From IDS-8 sp964424805 (GTDB lineage: Bacteria > Pseudomonadota > Gammaproteobacteria > Steroidobacterales > Woeseiaceae): DNA of 6,456 nucleotides. The notes under the pieces were generated by a model. That model saw only the letters and a program-made list of their open reading frames with translations, ran no database searches and was not told the DNA's origin. Shown here one piece after another: positions 1 through 5,992 of this stretch (the first letter of the stretch is position 1; each line of letters begins with the position of its first letter). The DNA is taken from contig CAYRKH010000126.1 of NCBI GenBank assembly GCA_964424805.1, positions 1 through 6,456 of the forward strand. Direction: 5' to 3'. Position numbers and translations under genes: made by a program.

Positions 1-18
1 GACCTTCTTCACCAACCC

Positions 19-33
19 CTAACCGCTAACCGC
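19..33. repeat. Short tandem repeat upstream of dnaX
   Basis: The 7-base unit CTAACCG occurs twice head to tail (19-25 and 26-32), directly upstream of dnaX. The 44 bases before dnaX contain no clear Shine-Dalgarno sequence and no promoter that I would call. The repeat may be no more than low-complexity intergenic sequence. Confidence 0.35.
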
Positions 34-44
34 TTTTCACGCCC

Positions 45-1682
45 ATGTCCTATCTCGCCCTGGCACGCAAATGGCGGCCGCGCAGCTTTGCAGAGCTGGC
101 CGGCCAGGAACACGTCATGCGGGCGCTGGTCAACGCACTGCAGACGGGGCGGGTGCACCACGCGTTCCTCTTTACCGGCACGCGCGGTGTAGGCAAAACG
201 ACGATCGCGCGCATTCTGGCGAAATCGCTCAACTGCGAGACGGGCGTGACGTCGACGCCCTGCGGGACATGCAGCGCCTGCCGCGAGATCGATGAGGGCC
301 GCTTCGTCGACCTGATCGAAGTCGACGCGGCGTCGCGCACCAAGGTGGACGACACGCGTGAGCTGCTCGACAACGTTCAGTACGCCCCGGCGCGCGGGCG
401 CTACAAGGTCTACCTGATCGACGAAGTGCACATGCTCTCGACGCACTCCTTCAACGCCCTGCTCAAGACCCTGGAGGAACCGCCGCCGCACGTGAAGTTC
501 CTGCTCGCGACGACCGATCCGCAGAAGCTGCCGGTGACGGTGCTGTCGCGCTGCCTGCAGTTCAATCTCAAGCGCCTGACGCCGAAGCTGATCCGGGAGC
601 GGCTCGAGTACATCTGCGCCGAAGAGCCGATCGAAACCGATGCCGCGTCGCTCGCGATGATCGCGCAAGCGGCCGACGGCAGCCTGCGCGACGCCTTGAG
701 CCTGCTGGACCAGGCGGTCGCACACTGCGGCGGCGCGCTGACCGGCGACGCGGTCGCTTCCATGCTAGGGACCATCGACCGGGAGCACGTGGCGAAGCTC
801 CTGGACCTGCTGGCGGCGGGCGATGCCCCCGGGCTCCTGCAGACGGTGGCGGCCATCGACGAGCAGGCCCCGGATTACGCGCGCCTGCTCGAGGATATGG
901 CCCGGTTATTGCAACGCGTTGCCGTGTACCAGGTGACCGGCGCCGCCGACAGCGAGGACGAGCTGGCCGGGCAGGCGATCGCGGAACTTGCGCAGGCCCT
1001 GTCACGAGAGGACGTGCAGCTGTTCTACCAGATGGCACTCATCGGGCGCCGCGACCTCCACCTGGCGCCGGATCCCAGGAGCGGCGCCGAGATGACGCTG
1101 CTCCGGATGCTGGCGTTCCAGCCGGGGAGCCGCACGGCCGATGCAGGCGCCTCCGGGGGCTCCGGCGCCAGCCGCCCCGTGGCCCGCGAGCCGGGCGGCG
1201 GTACGGCCGGGAGCCGCCGCCGTGCCGCTGCCCCTTCCGGCAGCGGCGAAACCGACAGCGTGCCGGTCCGGACGGCCTGGCAGGCGCCGGACTGGGCGCG
1301 GCTGATCCCGGAGCTCGAGCTGAACGGTGCGAGCAAGCTGCTCGCGAGCAACTGCGCCTACCTGCGGCGCAAAGGGGACGTCATTCACCTCGCGTTGGAC
1401 AGCCGATCCGAGTCGCTGCTGACCCGCGCCCGCCAGAATGAGCTGGCCAATGCGCTGTCCCGGCACTTCGGCGAGCGCTTGACCGTTGACGTCGAAGTCG
1501 GGAGTGACGAGGTGGAGACGCCGATACAGGAACAGGCGAGACTCGACCAGGAGACGCTCGAGGCCGCGCGCGAGTCGCTGGAGGCGGACCCGAACGTCAA
1601 GGCGTTGCGTGACATGTTCGGCGCCCGGCTGAACCCCGACTCGATCGAACTTGTCAAAAGCCAGCGGCAGAACGGGAGTTAG
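45..1682 (+). CDS. dnaX: DNA polymerase III subunit tau (gamma/tau), clamp loader ATPase
   Basis: This is the ATPase subunit of the clamp loader, which opens the beta sliding clamp, loads it on primed DNA and, as tau, ties the polymerase cores together at the replication fork. The 545-residue product starts MSYLALARKWRP, the typical DnaX N-terminus. Visible AAA+ motifs are Walker A GTRGVGKTT (45-53), a four-cysteine zinc module (C64, C73, C76, C79), Walker B LIDEVHM (124-130), the SRC motif with the arginine finger (168-170) and the sensor-2 region GSLRDALSLLDQ (212-223). A Gly/Ala/Ser/Arg-rich linker (about 360-405) separates the ATPase and collar domains from a C-terminal tau-like domain (about 410-545). 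The protein is shorter than the E. coli one (643 residues), mainly in the linker. The ATG has no obvious Shine-Dalgarno sequence. It is the first gene of a dnaX-ybaB-recR block, a widely conserved order. Confidence 0.97.
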   Translation: MSYLALARKWRPRSFAELAGQEHVMRALVNALQTGRVHHAFLFTGTRGVGKTTIARILAKSLNCETGVTSTPCGTCSACREIDEGRFVDLIEVDAASRTKVDDTRELLDNVQYAPARGRYKVYLIDEVHMLSTHSFNALLKTLEEPPPHVKFLLATTDPQKLPVTVLSRCLQFNLKRLTPKLIRERLEYICAEEPIETDAASLAMIAQAADGSLRDALSLLDQAVAHCGGALTGDAVASMLGTIDREHVAKLLDLLAAGDAPGLLQTVAAIDEQAPDYARLLEDMARLLQRVAVYQVTGAADSEDELAGQAIAELAQALSREDVQLFYQMALIGRRDLHLAPDPRSGAEMTLLRMLAFQPGSRTADAGASGGSGASRPVAREPGGGTAGSRRRAAAPSGSGETDSVPVRTAWQAPDWARLIPELELNGASKLLASNCAYLRRKGDVIHLALDSRSESLLTRARQNELANALSRHFGERLTVDVEVGSDEVETPIQEQARLDQETLEAARESLEADPNVKALRDMFGARLNPDSIELVKSQRQNGS

Positions 1683-1685
1683 CAG

Positions 1686-2009
1686 ATGAAAGGTGGCATT
1701 GGCCAGCTCATGAAGCAGGCGCAGCAGATGCAGGCCGAAATGCAGAAGGCGCAGGAAGAGATTGCGAAAATGACGGTGACGGGCGAGTCGGGCGCGGGCA
1801 TGGTCCGCATCACGATGACCTGCAAGCACGACGTCCGCGCGATCGAGATCGACGATACGCTGGTCGGCGACGACAAGGAGATGCTCGAGGACCTGCTCGT
1901 CGCGGCGTTCAACGACGCGGTGCGGCGCGTGGAGCAGACGGTGCAGGAAAAGCTTTCCGGCATGACCGCCGGCCTGAACCTGCCGCCCGGCATGAAGCTG
2001 CCTTTCTAA
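1686..2009 (+). CDS. ybaB: YbaB/EbfC family nucleoid-associated protein
   Basis: This is a small DNA-binding protein of the YbaB/EbfC family; homologues form dimers, bind DNA and associate with the nucleoid. The 107-residue product has the family hallmarks. It opens with MKGGIGQLMKQAQQMQ and a glutamine-rich amphipathic helix (about 5-30). A central beta region, TVTGESGAGMVRITM, follows (about 30-44), and it ends in the typical GLNLPPGMKLPF tail. The ATG lies 3 bases after the dnaX stop and is preceded by a good ribosome binding site, GGGAG (1674-1678), inside the last codons of dnaX. Translation is therefore likely coupled to dnaX. The placement between dnaX and recR is strongly conserved in bacteria and supports the assignment. 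Confidence 0.95.
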   Translation: MKGGIGQLMKQAQQMQAEMQKAQEEIAKMTVTGESGAGMVRITMTCKHDVRAIEIDDTLVGDDKEMLEDLLVAAFNDAVRRVEQTVQEKLSGMTAGLNLPPGMKLPF

Positions 2010-2019
2010 CTCCTCGACC

Positions 2020-2619
2020 TTGGCATTTTCTCCGCTCCTGGTCCGCCTGATCGACGCGCTGCGGTGCATGCCGGGCGTCGGCCGCAAGTCGGCGCAGCGC
2101 ATCGCGTTTCACCTGCTCGAACGCGACCGCGACGGCGCCTTGCTGCTGTCGAAGGCGCTTGCCGAGGCCGTTGCCGGCATCGGGCACTGCCGGCGCTGCC
2201 GCATGCTGTCGGAAAGCGAGCTTTGCAGCATCTGCGAAGCCTCCGGGCGTGACCGGTCATTGCTCTGCATCGTCGAGTCGCCGGCGGACGTCATGGCCAT
2301 CGAGGACGCGACCGGCTACAAGGGCCACTATTTCGTGCTCATGGGGCACCTGTCGCCGCTGGACGGGATCGGACCGCGCGAGCTCGGGCTGCACGAACTC
2401 GAGCAGCGGCTGGCAAACGAGCAGTTCGAAGAAATGATCGTCGCGACCAACCCGACCGTCGAAGGCGACGCCACTGCCCATTTCGTGGCCGAGATGGCCG
2501 CGCGCTACAAGGTGCCGGCCAGCCGCATCGCCCATGGCGTGCCGCTCGGCGGTGAGCTGGAATACGTCGACGGCGGCACGCTTTCGCACGCCTTTTTCGG
2601 GCGGCGGATGGTGGACTGA
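2020..2619 (+). CDS. recR: Recombination mediator protein RecR
   Basis: RecR works with RecO (and RecF) to load RecA onto SSB-coated single-stranded DNA at gaps during recombinational repair. The 199-residue product shows the domain order of the family. There is an N-terminal helix-hairpin-helix (about 10-34, with MPGVGRKSAQRIAF), a four-cysteine zinc finger (C57, C60, C69, C72), and a Toprim domain (about 80-175) with VESPAD (85-90) and ATNPTVEGDATA (142-153). The conserved GVPLGGELEYVDGGTLSH segment follows near the C-terminus. The start is a TTG, 10 bases after the ybaB stop. The reading frame has an upstream stop (1993-1995) with no ATG or GTG in between, and the next in-frame ATG (2068) would cut into the helix-hairpin-helix, so TTG is the best choice. 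No clear Shine-Dalgarno sequence precedes it, so expression probably depends on coupling to ybaB. Confidence 0.95.
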   Translation: MAFSPLLVRLIDALRCMPGVGRKSAQRIAFHLLERDRDGALLLSKALAEAVAGIGHCRRCRMLSESELCSICEASGRDRSLLCIVESPADVMAIEDATGYKGHYFVLMGHLSPLDGIGPRELGLHELEQRLANEQFEEMIVATNPTVEGDATAHFVAEMAARYKVPASRIAHGVPLGGELEYVDGGTLSHAFFGRRMVD

Positions 2620-2639
2620 CTGACCGATCGAGGAGAATC

Positions 2640-2990
2640 ATGCCGGACAACAACTGTATCTTCTGCAAGATTGCCGCGGGGAAGGTGGAAGCCGATATCG
2701 TCCACCAGACTGATCGCGTCGTCGCGTTTCGCGACACCAACCCGCAGGCGCCGACCCACGTGCTCGTCATCCCGCGCAAGCACATCGCGACGATCAACGA
2801 CCTCGAGGAGCAGGATGCCGGCGACGTCGGCGGGCTGTATCTCGCCGCGCAGCAGGTCGCGAAGGACGAGGGGATCGAGCAGAGCGGCTACCGCACGGTC
2901 ATGAACTGCATGGAAGGTGCCGGGCAGTCCGTGTTCCATATTCACCTGCACGTGCTCGGCGGGCGGGGCATGAGCTGGCCGCCCGGCTAG
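2640..2990 (+). CDS. hinT: HIT family (HinT-like) purine nucleoside phosphoramidase
   Basis: This is a histidine-triad hydrolase of the HINT branch. Characterised relatives cleave adenosine phosphoramidates and aminoacyl-adenylates, and the protein is expected in the cytoplasm. The 116 residues match the family length. The product starts with the usual CIFCKI segment (C6, C9), has the conserved HVLVIPRKHI (40-49), and carries the catalytic histidine triad HIHLHVLGG (H100, H102, H104) preceded by GAGQSVF. It ends in the usual WPPG tail. A very good ribosome binding site, GAGGAGA (2630-2636), sits 3 bases before the ATG, and the gene follows recR by 20 bases, so it is probably the last gene of that operon. 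The stop codon overlaps that of the convergent rsgA gene. The exact physiological substrate is unknown, so the gene symbol is by similarity. Confidence 0.93.
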   Translation: MPDNNCIFCKIAAGKVEADIVHQTDRVVAFRDTNPQAPTHVLVIPRKHIATINDLEEQDAGDVGGLYLAAQQVAKDEGIEQSGYRTVMNCMEGAGQSVFHIHLHVLGGRGMSWPPG

Positions 2991-3916
2991 CGCCGCTCAC
3001 CTTTTACCAGCCGTTCCGCGCTCGCCAGGAGCCGCCTGTAGCTTTCGTAGCGGCGTGCGGCGATCCGCCCGTCCCCCACCCGTGCCTTGACGTCGCAGCC
3101 CGGCTCGTGCCGGTGCCGGCAGTTGGCAAAGCGGCAATGTGCACCGGCTTCGCGTATCTCCCTGAATCCCTGCGCGACCTCGGCGGGCCCGGCGACCGCC
3201 GGGGCATAGTCGCGAACCCCCGGTGAATCGATGACCGCGCCGCCGTTCGGCAGCGACAGCATGACGGAGTTGACGGTGGTGTGCCGGCCTTCGCGCCGGC
3301 TCGCGGAGACGGCCGCGGTCGGCAGCACGCTGTCGTCGACCAGCCGGTTGATGAGGCTGGACTTCCCGACCCCGGACTGCCCGACGAGGATGCCGCGCCG
3401 GCCGGCGAGGAAGTCGAGCAACGCCCCGAGGTTGACGTTCTCCGCGGCGCTCAGGCGCAGGGTCGGGTAGCCGATGGCGCCGTATTCAGCCAGCGCCTGC
3501 TCCGACGCGGGCTCGATGCCTCCGCGGTCGATCTTGTTGAACGCTACCGCCGCCGCGGCGCCCATGAGTTCCGCGGCGCAAATGTAGCGGTCTGCGATGA
3601 ACCAGTCCGTTGCCGGGAAATCCGCGGTCACCACGACCAGCGCGTCTAGGTTGGCGGCGAGTATCTCGACCCCGCCGCGCAGGTTCGGGCGCGCCAGCTC
3701 GTTGGCGCGCGGCAGCACTCGCGTGATCAGCCAGTCCGCTTCGTTCGGGAGCGGCCGGGCGATCACCCGGTCCCCGCAGACGGGCTGGAGCGCGCGGCCC
3801 TTCACCCGGGCGGCGGCTTCGCGGCCGTCGCCGAGCAGGAGGTCGAAGCGGCGGCCGAAGGTCGCGACGACCGTTGCCTGCTGCTCGGGGACCGATCCGG
3901 ACTGATTTCGCGGCAT
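2987..3916 (-). CDS. rsgA: Small ribosomal subunit biogenesis GTPase RsgA
   Basis: RsgA is a circularly permuted GTPase that checks late maturation of the 30S ribosomal subunit near the decoding centre. The 309-residue product has an N-terminal OB-fold region (about 10-75). The G motifs come in the permuted order: G4 NKID (127-130), then G1 GQSGVGKSS (179-187), the G2 threonines in GRHTT (210-214) and G3 DSPG (230-233). A C-terminal zinc knuckle, C261-x4-C266-x-H268-x5-C274, completes the family signature. The frame stays open far upstream, antisense to orn, but that part has no homology. The ATG at 3916 gives the normal N-terminus and leaves a short divergent intergenic region before orn. 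No Shine-Dalgarno sequence precedes this ATG. The rsgA/orn head-to-head arrangement is also known from E. coli. Confidence 0.95.
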   Translation of the reverse strand: MPRNQSGSVPEQQATVVATFGRRFDLLLGDGREAAARVKGRALQPVCGDRVIARPLPNEADWLITRVLPRANELARPNLRGGVEILAANLDALVVVTADFPATDWFIADRYICAAELMGAAAAVAFNKIDRGGIEPASEQALAEYGAIGYPTLRLSAAENVNLGALLDFLAGRRGILVGQSGVGKSSLINRLVDDSVLPTAAVSASRREGRHTTVNSVMLSLPNGGAVIDSPGVRDYAPAVAGPAEVAQGFREIREAGAHCRFANCRHRHEPGCDVKARVGDGRIAARRYESYRRLLASAERLVKGERR

Positions 3917-3924
3917 GGGCGGGA

Positions 3925-3930
3925 AGTATG
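3925..3930 (-). promoter_or_regulatory. Possible -10 element of rsgA
   Basis: On the minus strand, CATACT lies 8 bases before the rsgA ATG. It resembles TATAAT, but the matching -35 position (ATGCAA at a 17-base spacing) is poor. If it is used, transcription would begin at or within a few bases of the start codon. The call rests on one hexamer and is weak. Confidence 0.2.
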
Positions 3931-3940
3931 CCGGCAGACT

Positions 3941-3950
3941 CAACCGGTTG
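3941..3950. repeat. 10-bp palindrome in the rsgA/orn divergent promoter
   Basis: CAACCGGTTG is a perfect 10-base palindrome near the midpoint between the two divergent start codons. Its last three bases overlap the proposed -35 of orn, so a protein bound there could affect transcription in both directions. I do not recognise it as the site of a known regulator, and one such palindrome in a short region can arise by chance. Confidence 0.3.
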
Positions 3951-3978
3951 CATCCGGGACGCCGGAATCCGTTAAGAT
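3948..3978 (+). promoter_or_regulatory. Putative sigma-70 promoter of orn
   Basis: The sequence TTGCAT (3948-3953) resembles a -35 element and TAAGAT (3973-3978) a -10 element, with a spacer of 19 bases, slightly longer than ideal. The expected transcription start, about 6-8 bases downstream of the -10, falls at about 3984-3986. That is only a few bases before the ATG at 3989, so the message would have almost no leader. Confidence 0.45.
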
Positions 3979-3988
3979 GTTCGACCCC

Positions 3989-4576
3989 ATGAGTGAACCG
4001 CGCGCACCAACCTCCAATCCGCAGACGAACCTGATCTGGATCGACCTGGAAATGACCGGGTTGAACACGATGACGGACGAGATCATCGAGATCGCCACTA
4101 TCGTCACTGACGACCAGTTGAACGAAATTGCCGAAGGCCCCGTGCTCGCGCTGCACCAGCCCCGCGAAGTGCTGGACGCCATGGACGAATGGAACACGCG
4201 CCAGCACGGTACCTCCGGCTTGACCGCGAGGGTGCTGGAGAGCCGCCTGACGATCGCCGACGGGGAGCGGCAGACGCTGGAGTTCCTGCGCCGGCACGTC
4301 AACGAAGGCGCCTCCCCGATGTGCGGCAACGGCATCTGCCAGGACCGCCGATTCCTGGCTCGCCAGATGCCGGAGCTCGAGGCTTTCTTCCACTACCGCA
4401 ACCTCGACGTGAGCACGTTGAAGATCATCGCGCAACGCTGGGCACCCGACGTGGCGGCCGGGTTCAGCAAGGAGTCCACGCACCGCGCGCTTTCCGACAT
4501 CCGGGACTCGATCGCAGAGCTCACCTATTACCGGCACGCGCTGTTCGATCCGCACGTGGTGCAGAGGGGATTGTGA
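3989..4576 (+). CDS. orn: Oligoribonuclease (3'-5' exoribonuclease)
   Basis: Orn degrades very short RNAs, mainly dinucleotides, to mononucleotides. This is the last step of RNA turnover and also clears pGpG from cyclic-di-GMP breakdown. The 195-residue product is a DEDDh exonuclease with acidic residues D19 and E21 in WIDLEMTGL, D119 in CQDRRF, and H165 and D170 in THRALSDIRDS. Other family segments are EIIEIATIVTD (31-41) and MPELEAFFHYRNLDVSTLK (127-145). I chose the ATG at 3989 because the in-frame ATG at 3977 overlaps the likely -10 element; the 4 extra residues would make no functional difference. There is no clear Shine-Dalgarno sequence. The usual GNSIGQDRRF motif reads GNGICQDRRF here. 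The last codons contain the ribosome binding site of the next gene. Confidence 0.96.
   Translation: MSEPRAPTSNPQTNLIWIDLEMTGLNTMTDEIIEIATIVTDDQLNEIAEGPVLALHQPREVLDAMDEWNTRQHGTSGLTARVLESRLTIADGERQTLEFLRRHVNEGASPMCGNGICQDRRFLARQMPELEAFFHYRNLDVSTLKIIAQRWAPDVAAGFSKESTHRALSDIRDSIAELTYYRHALFDPHVVQRGL
4564..4569 (+). promoter_or_regulatory. Ribosome binding site of the DUF938 gene
   Basis: GAGGGG within the last codons of orn lies a few bases before the GTG at 4573. It supports that GTG as the start of the following gene and supports coupled translation of the two frames. Confidence 0.6.
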
Positions 4577-5196
4577 CCCCGCAGCCGCTGCCGAACGCGC
4601 CGGCGTGCGAGCGCAACCGGCAGCCCATCCTGGACGTACTGCGGGAGGAGCTCGAGGGCCGCTCCCGGGTGCTCGAGATCGGTTCCGGCACCGGGCAACA
4701 CGCGGTCTACTTCGGCGCCGCCATGCCCGGGCTTACCTGGCAGACGAGCGATTGCCCCGGGCATCACGGGGGCATCCTCGCCTGGATCGAACAGTCGGGG
4801 CTCGATAACGTGTTGCCACCCCTGTTGCTCGACGTCGAGACGTTCGAACCCGGCTCGCTCTCCTTCGATGCCGTGTTCTCCGCCAACACCGCGCACATCA
4901 TGGGCATCGAGGCCGTTCGCCGCATGTTCGCGCTCGCCGGCACGGTACTGGAGGAGGGCGGTGTCTTCTGCCTCTACGGCCCGTTCAATTTCGACGGGGC
5001 GTTCTCGAGCGACAGCAACGCCGCGTTCGACGCCTCCCTGAAGCAGCGGGACCCGGCGATGGGCATACGCGACATCGCGGAGCTGGACCGCTTCGCGGCG
5101 GCGGCCCGCCTGTCACGGGTCCGCTTGTATGCGATGCCTGCCAACAACCACCTGGCGGTATGGCAAACGGAACGCGCCCGGGCGCCGCAAGGCTGA
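4573..5196 (+). CDS. DUF938 family SAM-dependent methyltransferase
   Basis: This is a predicted class I S-adenosylmethionine-dependent methyltransferase of the DUF938 family, the same family as eukaryotic METTL26. The substrate is not established. The 207-residue product carries the SAM-binding motif I VLEIGSGTGQH (33-43), the acidic SD motif near 59-60, and the family-typical segments FSANTAHIMG (102-111), YGPFNFDGAFSSDSN (135-149), RDPAMGIRD (159-167) and the terminal NNHLAVW (191-197). The frame is open well upstream, overlapping orn, but homology begins at the GTG at 4573. This start has a ribosome binding site and overlaps the orn stop as GTGA. The pair is therefore likely transcribed and translated together from the orn promoter. 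No membrane segment or signal peptide is seen, so a cytoplasmic location is likely. Confidence 0.88.
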   Translation: MTPQPLPNAPACERNRQPILDVLREELEGRSRVLEIGSGTGQHAVYFGAAMPGLTWQTSDCPGHHGGILAWIEQSGLDNVLPPLLLDVETFEPGSLSFDAVFSANTAHIMGIEAVRRMFALAGTVLEEGGVFCLYGPFNFDGAFSSDSNAAFDASLKQRDPAMGIRDIAELDRFAAAARLSRVRLYAMPANNHLAVWQTERARAPQG

Positions 5197-5211
5197 CGGA
5201 GGCGACGGTGT

Positions 5212-5235
5212 CGGCCCGGTTCTGCGGCCGGGTTG
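5212..5235 (+). terminator. Weak hairpin after the DUF938 gene
   Basis: In RNA, positions 5212-5219 can pair with 5228-5235 as an 8-bp stem with two G-U pairs and an 8-base loop. There is no U-tract after it, so it is at best a poor intrinsic terminator. It also overlaps the proposed -35 of the next gene. Confidence 0.2.
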
Positions 5236-5264
5236 TGGTACGAGAAATCCCGTTGTCTTATAGT
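5233..5264 (+). promoter_or_regulatory. Possible promoter of the SH3-domain gene
   Basis: TTGTGG (5233-5238) could be a -35 element and TATAGT (5259-5264; or TTATAG one base earlier) a good -10 element. The spacer of 19-20 bases is long, so the -35 is uncertain. A start at about 5271 would give a leader of roughly 23 bases before the ATG at 5294. Confidence 0.35.
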
Positions 5265-5293
5265 TGGCGCACAGAAGTTTGGGCGACTTGTAA

Positions 5294-5974
5294 ATGATCA
5301 GGACGAAACTGCGGGCATTGCTGTTGCTTGGCGGTTTGCTGTGCGCGGCCGCCGGGCTGCGCGCGGAGCCGGTGTGGGTGAGCGACCAGTTCGAGGTCAT
5401 GCTGCGCACGGGGCCGAGCACCTCCAATGCGATCACGCGGGTGTTGCGCAGCGGCACGCAGCTCGAGATGCTGGAGCGCGACGCCACGGAAGAGTATTCC
5501 CGCGTCACCACGCCGGGCGGAACCGAAGGCTGGGTCCTGACCCGCTACCTGATGAACGAGCCGTCCGCCCGGGAGCAGCTCCAGCGACTGACGGCGCAGC
5601 TTACCAGCGCTCGCTCGGAAGGTAACTCGCTGGGGTCGCAGCTCGCGGCGATTACGCGCGAGCACGATGCCGCGACGGCGCAGATCGCATCGCTCGAACG
5701 TGACAAACAGGTGCTCGAGAACCAGCTCGAGACCATCAAGCGGACCGCCGCGAACGTGCTGGCGATCGACCAGCTGAACAAGGATCTCAGGCAGCAGCTC
5801 ACGGACGCGGAGATCAGGGTCAGCACCCTGGAGCAGGAGAACCGCGAGCTTACGAGCCAGACGACGCGGAACTGGTTCCTCGCCGGGGGGCTGGTGCTGC
5901 TGGTCGGGGTGGTGCTGGGGCTGTGGCTGCCGCGGATCCGGTGGCAGAAGCGATCGCGCTACGATCGCTTCTGA
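5294..5974 (+). CDS. TIGR04211/YgiM-type SH3 domain membrane protein
   Basis: This is an exported, membrane-anchored protein of the YgiM/TIGR04211 type; its cellular role is not established. The 226-residue product starts with a signal peptide (basic MIRTK, hydrophobic core about 8-20, possible cleavage after A24). A bacterial SH3 domain follows (about 28-86, with LRTGPS at 37-42 and EGWVLTRYL at 78-86). Next comes a long, Gln/Glu/Leu-rich predicted coiled coil (about 90-190) and a single C-terminal transmembrane helix (about 194-212). The short basic tail (RIRWQKRSRYDRF) is probably cytoplasmic. This order matches E. coli YgiM in length and layout, which would place the SH3 domain and coiled coil in the periplasm. 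Unlike E. coli ygiM, it is not next to cca in this window. The ribosome binding site is weak. The last codons form a perfect inverted repeat that includes the stop codon. Confidence 0.88.
   Translation: MIRTKLRALLLLGGLLCAAAGLRAEPVWVSDQFEVMLRTGPSTSNAITRVLRSGTQLEMLERDATEEYSRVTTPGGTEGWVLTRYLMNEPSAREQLQRLTAQLTSARSEGNSLGSQLAAITREHDAATAQIASLERDKQVLENQLETIKRTAANVLAIDQLNKDLRQQLTDAEIRVSTLEQENRELTSQTTRNWFLAGGLVLLVGVVLGLWLPRIRWQKRSRYDRF
5945..5973. repeat. Perfect 12-bp inverted repeat over the SH3 gene stop codon
   Basis: CAGAAGCGATCG (5945-5956) and CGATCGCTTCTG (5962-5973) are exact inverse complements around a 5-base loop, CGCTA. The stem covers the last nine codons and two bases of the TGA stop. 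A run of five T lies 13 bases downstream (5987-5991), too far for a standard intrinsic terminator. It may stabilise the 3' end of the message or act as a terminator together with the next hairpin. Confidence 0.5.
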
Positions 5975-5992
5975 GCAAACCGAACGTTTTTA

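Noticed and set aside
9..725. 238-codon minus-strand open frame antisense to the start of dnaX
   Set aside because: The composition is that of a shadow frame and it overlaps the conserved ATPase domain of dnaX completely.
1120..1260. Very GC-rich, Gly/Ser/Arg-coding stretch in dnaX as a possible insertion or repeat
   Set aside because: DnaX proteins normally have a variable low-complexity linker at this place. The frame is intact and there are no flanking repeats.
1002..2102. 366-codon minus-strand open frame antisense to dnaX, ybaB and recR
   Set aside because: It lies opposite three clearly conserved genes, is rich in Arg, Leu, Ala and His as antisense frames in high-GC genes usually are, and has no recognisable motif.
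3977..3988. Earlier ATG for orn, adding four residues
   Set aside because: This ATG overlaps the proposed -10 element TAAGAT, so it would lie upstream of the expected transcription start. I prefer the ATG at 3989, though the choice is not certain.
3917..4555. In-frame upstream extension of rsgA on the minus strand, adding about 213 residues
   Set aside because: It is antisense to the well-conserved orn gene. The extra sequence resembles no known domain, and the RsgA family start fits the ATG at 3916. Long open antisense frames are expected in high-GC coding DNA.
4189..4572. Upstream extension of the DUF938 gene through orn
   Set aside because: The extension is an out-of-frame reading of orn without family similarity. 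The GTG at 4573 has a ribosome binding site and matches the family N-terminus.
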